Shown here in pieces: positions 8,287-11,739 of a stretch of 11,739 nt of DNA. Under the pieces are notes generated by a model. It was not told the DNA's origin, did not search any database, and saw nothing but the letters and a program-made list of their open reading frames with translations. The DNA is taken from the NCBI GenBank assembly GCA_002691365.1, contig NZHL01000005.1, positions 147,076 to 158,814 of the forward strand. Direction: 5' to 3'. Position 1 is the stretch's first letter. Each line of letters begins with the position of its first letter. Origin of the DNA: Fidelibacterota bacterium (GTDB lineage: Bacteria > Fidelibacterota > Marinisomatia > Marinisomatales > S15-B10). A program made the translations under genes and the position numbers.

Positions 8287-8804
8287 TTAATCCCTTTGAT
8301 TTAATTTTTTCAATTTTACTCGTTGTTTTTGGAATCATAGGATTTATAAGAGGTTTTATTGATGAAATTGGAAGACTATTAGGATTAATACTAGGATTTA
8401 CTTTCAGTATAAAGTTTCATATTAATTTATGTGAGTTTTTAATTTCATTTCTTCCCTTTGATTATTATTTAATTTTATTATCTTCATTTATAGTAATATT
8501 TATTTTAATTATTTTAATAGTAAGATTTTTGATGAGGATTATTCAATTTTTCTTTATAAATAGAGGTGTAAATTTTTCAAATAAAATTTTAGGAATTATG
8601 ATTGGACTAATAAAATCATATTTATTGGGAATTTTTTTATTTTTATGTTTAGATATTTTTACAACTTCTACTATTATGAATGAAACCAAAGAAGAATCTT
8701 TTTTTTATAAAAGTTCAAGAGTATTTTCTTCAAAAATAATCAAATATCTAAATTTAGAAGAAAATATTGTTCAAATTAAAATTTGGTTTAAAGATTCCAT
8801 ATAA
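8283..8804 (+). CDS. CvpA family inner-membrane protein
   Basis: This protein has 173 residues and begins at TTG, read as Met. The start is supported because INPFDLIF is the standard CvpA opening, and because TTG shares TTGA with the yqeY stop, a typical coupling arrangement. Four membrane segments are visible at about 5-22, 28-45, 62-85 and 103-127. The conserved first loop reads GFIRGFIDEIGRLLGL. CvpA was named for colicin V production, and family members are linked in some bacteria to envelope stress or biofilm traits, but their biochemical activity is not settled. In many genomes cvpA precedes mutS2 or purF; here it is followed by dnaG instead. The C-terminal 45 residues are soluble and less conserved. 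dnaG starts seven bases after this stop. Confidence 0.82.
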   Translation: MINPFDLIFSILLVVFGIIGFIRGFIDEIGRLLGLILGFTFSIKFHINLCEFLISFLPFDYYLILLSSFIVIFILIILIVRFLMRIIQFFFINRGVNFSNKILGIMIGLIKSYLLGIFLFLCLDIFTTSTIMNETKEESFFYKSSRVFSSKIIKYLNLEENIVQIKIWFKDSI

Positions 8805-8811
8805 AAATAAA

Positions 8812-10581
8812 ATGAATAAAATACCTCAACATATAATTGATCAAGTCAGAGATACTGCAGAAATTTATGATATTGTATCTGAATATGTTGATCTAAAACA
8901 AAGAGGAAATAATTTTTTTGGTCTATGTCCATTTCATAATGAAAAAACCCCCTCATTTAGTATATCTCCCGAAAAAGAGATTTTTCATTGTTTTGGATGT
9001 GGTGCTGGAGGAAATTCAATTACTTTTTTAATGGATTATGAAAAAATTTCATTTATTGAAGCACTTGAAAAAATAGCTGATAAATATGGAATTAGTTTAA
9101 ATTATGAAAAAAATAAAACCTCCTTAGATTTTTTTACAAAACTTTATGAAATACACATCTCAGCTGAACAACTTTTCATAAATAATATCAATAATTCGAG
9201 TAATAAAAACATAAAAGAATATTTTTATAATAGAGGAATTCAAGAAAAAACAATAACTGATTTTAAAATAGGTTTTGCCAATGATAGTTGGAATGATTTA
9301 TTTAATCATTTAAAAACTAAATTTTCATCTGACTTAATAAATAAATCTGGATTATTCATAAATTCAAAAAAAGGTACTTTCGATCGATTTAGAAACAGAA
9401 TAATTTTCCCAATTCGAAATAAATCAAATAAAATAGTTGGTTTTGGTGGAAGAGATATAAGTGGTAATGATCCAGCAAAGTATCTTAATTCTCCTGAAAC
9501 TCAAATTTATAATAAAAGTGAAATTTTATATGGTTTACCAGAATCAAAAGATCTGATTAGAAAAGAAAAGACTGCTTTTTTAGTTGAAGGATATATGGAT
9601 TTAATACAATTACATCAAAATGGAATTAAAAATATTGTAGCATCCTCAGGAACCTCTTTAACTATTGAACAAGTATCTCAATTAAAAAAGTTTGTTGATA
9701 ATGTATTTATCGTTTACGATGGAGATAATGCAGGTAGAAAAGCTTCAATTGCAGCTAGTTATAATTTATTAAGAGGTGGAATAAATCCAAAAATTATTGA
9801 AATTCCAAATCAACAAGATCCTGATAGTTTTGTTAAAAATAATGGGATTAATAATCTACATGAATTAATAAAAAAACCTTTAGACATACTAACGTTTCAA
9901 TTTAAATATTCAAATTATGATCTAAACAATAGTTCTGAAAAATCAAATTTAACTAAAGAAATAATAAATGAACTAATTAAAATAGATGATGAAATCATTC
10001 AAACGGATATGATTAAAAAAATGGCTGAACTGATTAAAATTGATGAACAATTTCTTTTAAAAAGATTTAATCAAGTATTAATTAATAATAGCAAAATTCA
10101 AACTATTAAAATCAAAGAAAAATCTAATTTTAATTTAAAAGAAAGAGAATTAATTAGGCTTTTAATCAGTGGTAATAAAAAAGTTTTTATGTTAATAAAG
10201 AAAAATTTTTCAGCTAATTCCTTTAAAAATATTCTATTAAAAAAAATTGGGTTTTATTTATACGAAAATGAACAAATAAAGAAATCTTCAAAATTAATTG
10301 ATATTTTTGAAACTAAAGAAAATAAAGAAACCATATCAGAATTGTTATTTAGCTTTAAGGATTTCACCGAAAAGGAAGATTTAGAAACAGCTATTGAATG
10401 TATCATTTCTTTAGAAAAGATTGAAATTAAAAATAAATTAGAAACTCAAAGAATTAATTTAAAAGAAATTGAAAAACAAGGTTTTGATAAAACTGAAACT
10501 TTAAGTAATATTTTAAAATTAAGAAAACAATTAGATGAATTAAATTTAAAGCAAAATAAATTACTCAAAGAAATTAAATGA
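8812..10581 (+). CDS. dnaG: DNA primase DnaG
   Basis: DnaG makes the RNA primers for DNA replication and works with the DnaB helicase in the cytoplasm. The protein has 589 residues from ATG 8812, where MNKIPQHIIDQVRDTAEIYDIVSEYV is the expected N-terminus; a TTG 45 bases upstream in frame would add an unconserved tail inside cvpA. The CHC2 zinc finger has Cys39, His42, Cys60 and Cys63 (CPFHNEKTPSF, HCFGCGAGGN). The catalytic core follows with RNRIIFPI (194-201) and GFGGRD (210-215). The TOPRIM metal site is Glu259 in VEGYMD plus Asp303 and Asp305 in VYDGDNAGRK, with DPDSF at 336-340. The remainder, about 370-589, is the helicase-interacting domain, which is divergent in all phyla and is Lys/Asn-rich here. 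All catalytic residues are present. No Shine-Dalgarno is visible. The stop overlaps the next start as ATGA. Confidence 0.96.
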   Translation: MNKIPQHIIDQVRDTAEIYDIVSEYVDLKQRGNNFFGLCPFHNEKTPSFSISPEKEIFHCFGCGAGGNSITFLMDYEKISFIEALEKIADKYGISLNYEKNKTSLDFFTKLYEIHISAEQLFINNINNSSNKNIKEYFYNRGIQEKTITDFKIGFANDSWNDLFNHLKTKFSSDLINKSGLFINSKKGTFDRFRNRIIFPIRNKSNKIVGFGGRDISGNDPAKYLNSPETQIYNKSEILYGLPESKDLIRKEKTAFLVEGYMDLIQLHQNGIKNIVASSGTSLTIEQVSQLKKFVDNVFIVYDGDNAGRKASIAASYNLLRGGINPKIIEIPNQQDPDSFVKNNGINNLHELIKKPLDILTFQFKYSNYDLNNSSEKSNLTKEIINELIKIDDEIIQTDMIKKMAELIKIDEQFLLKRFNQVLINNSKIQTIKIKEKSNFNLKERELIRLLISGNKKVFMLIKKNFSANSFKNILLKKIGFYLYENEQIKKSSKLIDIFETKENKETISELLFSFKDFTEKEDLETAIECIISLEKIEIKNKLETQRINLKEIEKQGFDKTETLSNILKLRKQLDELNLKQNKLLKEIK

Positions 10582-11510
10582 ATATGAAAAATTTTATTTA
10601 TGTTATTTTAATATCAAATTTTTTATTTGCTCAAAAAAGTGAATCTTTTAAATACTTTAAAACAAATTTGAAAAGGAGTGAAATTTTAAAAGATGAAATA
10701 TCACAAGAGGAATCTATAATTGAAAATCATTTTAAAGCATTTTACAATGAACAAGGCAATCTTATAAAAATTGAATACTATCCCAATAAAGATAAAATTA
10801 TTGCTGAAGAAAAAAAACAATCAGTTTTTCCCGAATCAAAACCTCCATTTAAATACTTTAGAAAATGGGATCCTCATTATCAAAAATTAGGTGAAGAAAT
10901 TTCAGAAAATAAATTAGGTTCAAAATCATTTTACAAAGTTTCATTTGGAGAAAATGAAAAAATTAAAGTTGTTGAAAATTTTAGATTACCAAATAAAAAA
11001 TTATGGTCATTTTACCGTTTAAAACTAGAAAAAGATAAAAAAGAAAGACTTTATATCATCTCTTCTAAAAATCAACCAATTACTAAAATTTCTCCTCATT
11101 TGTTTCACATAAGTGCTAGTGAAATGAAAAATGGTTGGATAGCAAGATTTCGTCACAACAGGTTAAACCTTCCAGTTGAAACAATAATAAGTGATCCTGA
11201 GGGAAACATTTACTATTTCTATAGATTTAAGCATCAATATAAAACTCAGAGTGTTAACAGTTCATCTTCTCCTGTTTCTTTTAGATATACAACTTCTAAT
11301 TATTTTTTAGCAGATAGTACTAAAATGGGAAGTCATACATTAACATTTACCAGTAAGAATAGATTATTAAATAAAAAATTTTATGATAAAAATGGAAACC
11401 CATTAAATTCAATTGAATATTTATATAATATGGAAGAAAAAGAAATGATATCAATTACAAGAGATTCTAAAAATGGAATTATCGAGAGAACAATCAAAAC
11501 TCTTAAATAA
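10578..11510 (+). CDS. Secreted protein of unknown function
   Basis: This protein has 310 residues. The first 18 look like a signal peptide (MNMKNFIYVILISNFLFA), and cleavage before Gln19 would fit the A|Q pattern common in Bacteroidota-like lineages. I do not recognise the family. Three short sections share a beta-hairpin look with a Gly-Asn turn: FYNEQGNLIKIEYY (55-68), SDPEGNIYYFYRF (205-217) and FYDKNGNPLNSIEYLY (268-283). This pattern is reminiscent of MORN or RHS-like repeats without being a clear match. The rest is rich in Lys, Ser and aromatic residues, with no membrane segment after the signal peptide. The ATG shares ATGA with the dnaG stop, so it is probably translated from the same message; an alternative ATG six bases later would remove the overlap. 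It is the last gene before the terminator. A periplasmic or outer-membrane location is inferred. Confidence 0.75.
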   Translation: MNMKNFIYVILISNFLFAQKSESFKYFKTNLKRSEILKDEISQEESIIENHFKAFYNEQGNLIKIEYYPNKDKIIAEEKKQSVFPESKPPFKYFRKWDPHYQKLGEEISENKLGSKSFYKVSFGENEKIKVVENFRLPNKKLWSFYRLKLEKDKKERLYIISSKNQPITKISPHLFHISASEMKNGWIARFRHNRLNLPVETIISDPEGNIYYFYRFKHQYKTQSVNSSSSPVSFRYTTSNYFLADSTKMGSHTLTFTSKNRLLNKKFYDKNGNPLNSIEYLYNMEEKEMISITRDSKNGIIERTIKTLK

Positions 11511-11527
11511 ATTAACAATAACTTAAT

Positions 11528-11559
11528 AAAAAAAGCCCCGTTTAAACGGGGCTTTTTTT
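11528..11559. terminator. Bidirectional rho-independent terminator
   Basis: A perfect 32-base palindrome consists of seven A's, GCCCCG, a TTTAAA centre, CGGGGC and seven T's. The GC stem stands out in this AT-rich sequence, and the T-run (11553-11559) terminates plus-strand transcription 17 bases after the secreted-protein stop. The matching A-run on the other side gives the same structure on the minus strand, so it probably also ends the convergent gene whose stop is 32 bases away. Confidence 0.93.
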
Positions 11560-11590
11560 ATTTTATTTTATGTTTTCTATTTTTATTGAA

Positions 11591-11739
11591 TTAAAAATTA
11601 ATTGCAATTCCAGTATTCCATCTAAATGGCAACCCAAAAAATACTTCTGCATCATCAGCATCATGATCTTTATCATGAGCATTATATTTACTATTATCAA
11701 CAGCTTCAAGAATATATTTTTCATCAGTTAAATTAAATA
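11591..11739 (-). CDS. C-terminal end of an outer-membrane beta-barrel, probably TonB-dependent receptor
   Basis: On the minus strand the frame is open from the right edge for 48 codons and ends at TAA (11593-11591). The 5' part lies off the window. The sequence begins NLTDEKYILEA, resembling the N-L-x-D-x-x-Y motif near the end of TonB-dependent receptors. It passes through an acidic, His-rich loop (YNAHDKDHDADDAE) and ends with VFFGLPFRWNTGIAINF. A final Phe after alternating hydrophobic residues is the classic outer-membrane barrel C-terminal strand, and the FGLPFRWN stretch resembles the penultimate strand of TonB receptors. I am confident that it is coding and barrel-like, less so about the exact receptor class. 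Convergent with the second block, it shares the terminator at 11528-11559. Confidence 0.7.
   Translation of the reverse strand, partial: FNLTDEKYILEAVDNSKYNAHDKDHDADDAEVFFGLPFRWNTGIAINF

Noticed and set aside
8767..8811. In-frame TTG upstream extension of dnaG overlapping the end of the CvpA-family gene
   Set aside because: The added 15 residues match no DnaG N-terminus, whereas ATG 8812 gives the canonical opening of the protein.
1..11739. Mobile element, prophage, CRISPR array or defence system
   Set aside because: There is no transposase, integrase, phage structural gene, regularly spaced repeat or defence-domain motif, and composition is uniform throughout.

Overview
The window is very AT-rich (about a quarter G+C by eye, not counted). 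Its proteins are full of Asn, Lys, Ile and Phe, and Shine-Dalgarno sites are scarce. The gene families point to a marine or free-living member of the Fibrobacterota-Chlorobiota-Bacteroidota (FCB) side of Bacteria. A low-GC Marinimicrobia (SAR406)-type genome is my best guess. The main reasons are the DUF4159-DUF4175 pair, a secreted protein of the Bacteroidota-type family often named 'asparagine synthetase B', a TonB-receptor-like barrel end, and a signal peptide with a likely A|Q cleavage site. The lineage is inferred from families, not proven.

Layout. Nine genes run on the plus strand in two tight blocks, and a tenth enters from the right edge on the minus strand. Block 1 (1-7095) is an envelope module. 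It holds the 3' part of a DUF4159 gene whose start lies off the left edge, a DUF4175-like membrane-anchored coiled-coil giant of 1117 aa, a secreted TPR protein of 639 aa, and a secreted 416-aa protein related to the mis-named 'asparagine synthetase B' family. Gaps are 0 to 8 bases, so these genes are probably co-transcribed. A 122-base gap (7096-7217) with an imperfect inverted repeat separates the blocks. Block 2 (7218-11510) holds a small fumarylacetoacetate-hydrolase-fold enzyme, yqeY, a CvpA-family membrane protein (TTG start), dnaG primase, and a secreted protein of unknown function whose ATG overlaps the dnaG stop. yqeY next to dnaG recalls the macromolecular-synthesis operon, but rpoD does not follow directly. 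A strong palindromic terminator at 11528-11559 closes the block and probably also serves the convergent minus-strand gene. That gene is visible only as its last 48 codons (11591-11739) and looks like the C-terminus of an outer-membrane beta-barrel, probably a TonB-dependent receptor.

How it fits together. Block 1 looks like the distal part of the MoxR/DUF58/vWA-type envelope cluster that often carries DUF4159 and DUF4175 in related bacteria; its upstream part is outside the window. Block 2 mixes replication priming (DnaG), a tRNA-amidotransferase-like protein (YqeY), a membrane protein and small-molecule metabolism.

I found no tRNA, rRNA, CRISPR array, insertion sequence, prophage gene or recognisable riboswitch. 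This is mostly an ordinary conserved chromosomal region. The least understood parts are the block 1 envelope module and the secreted protein coupled to dnaG.
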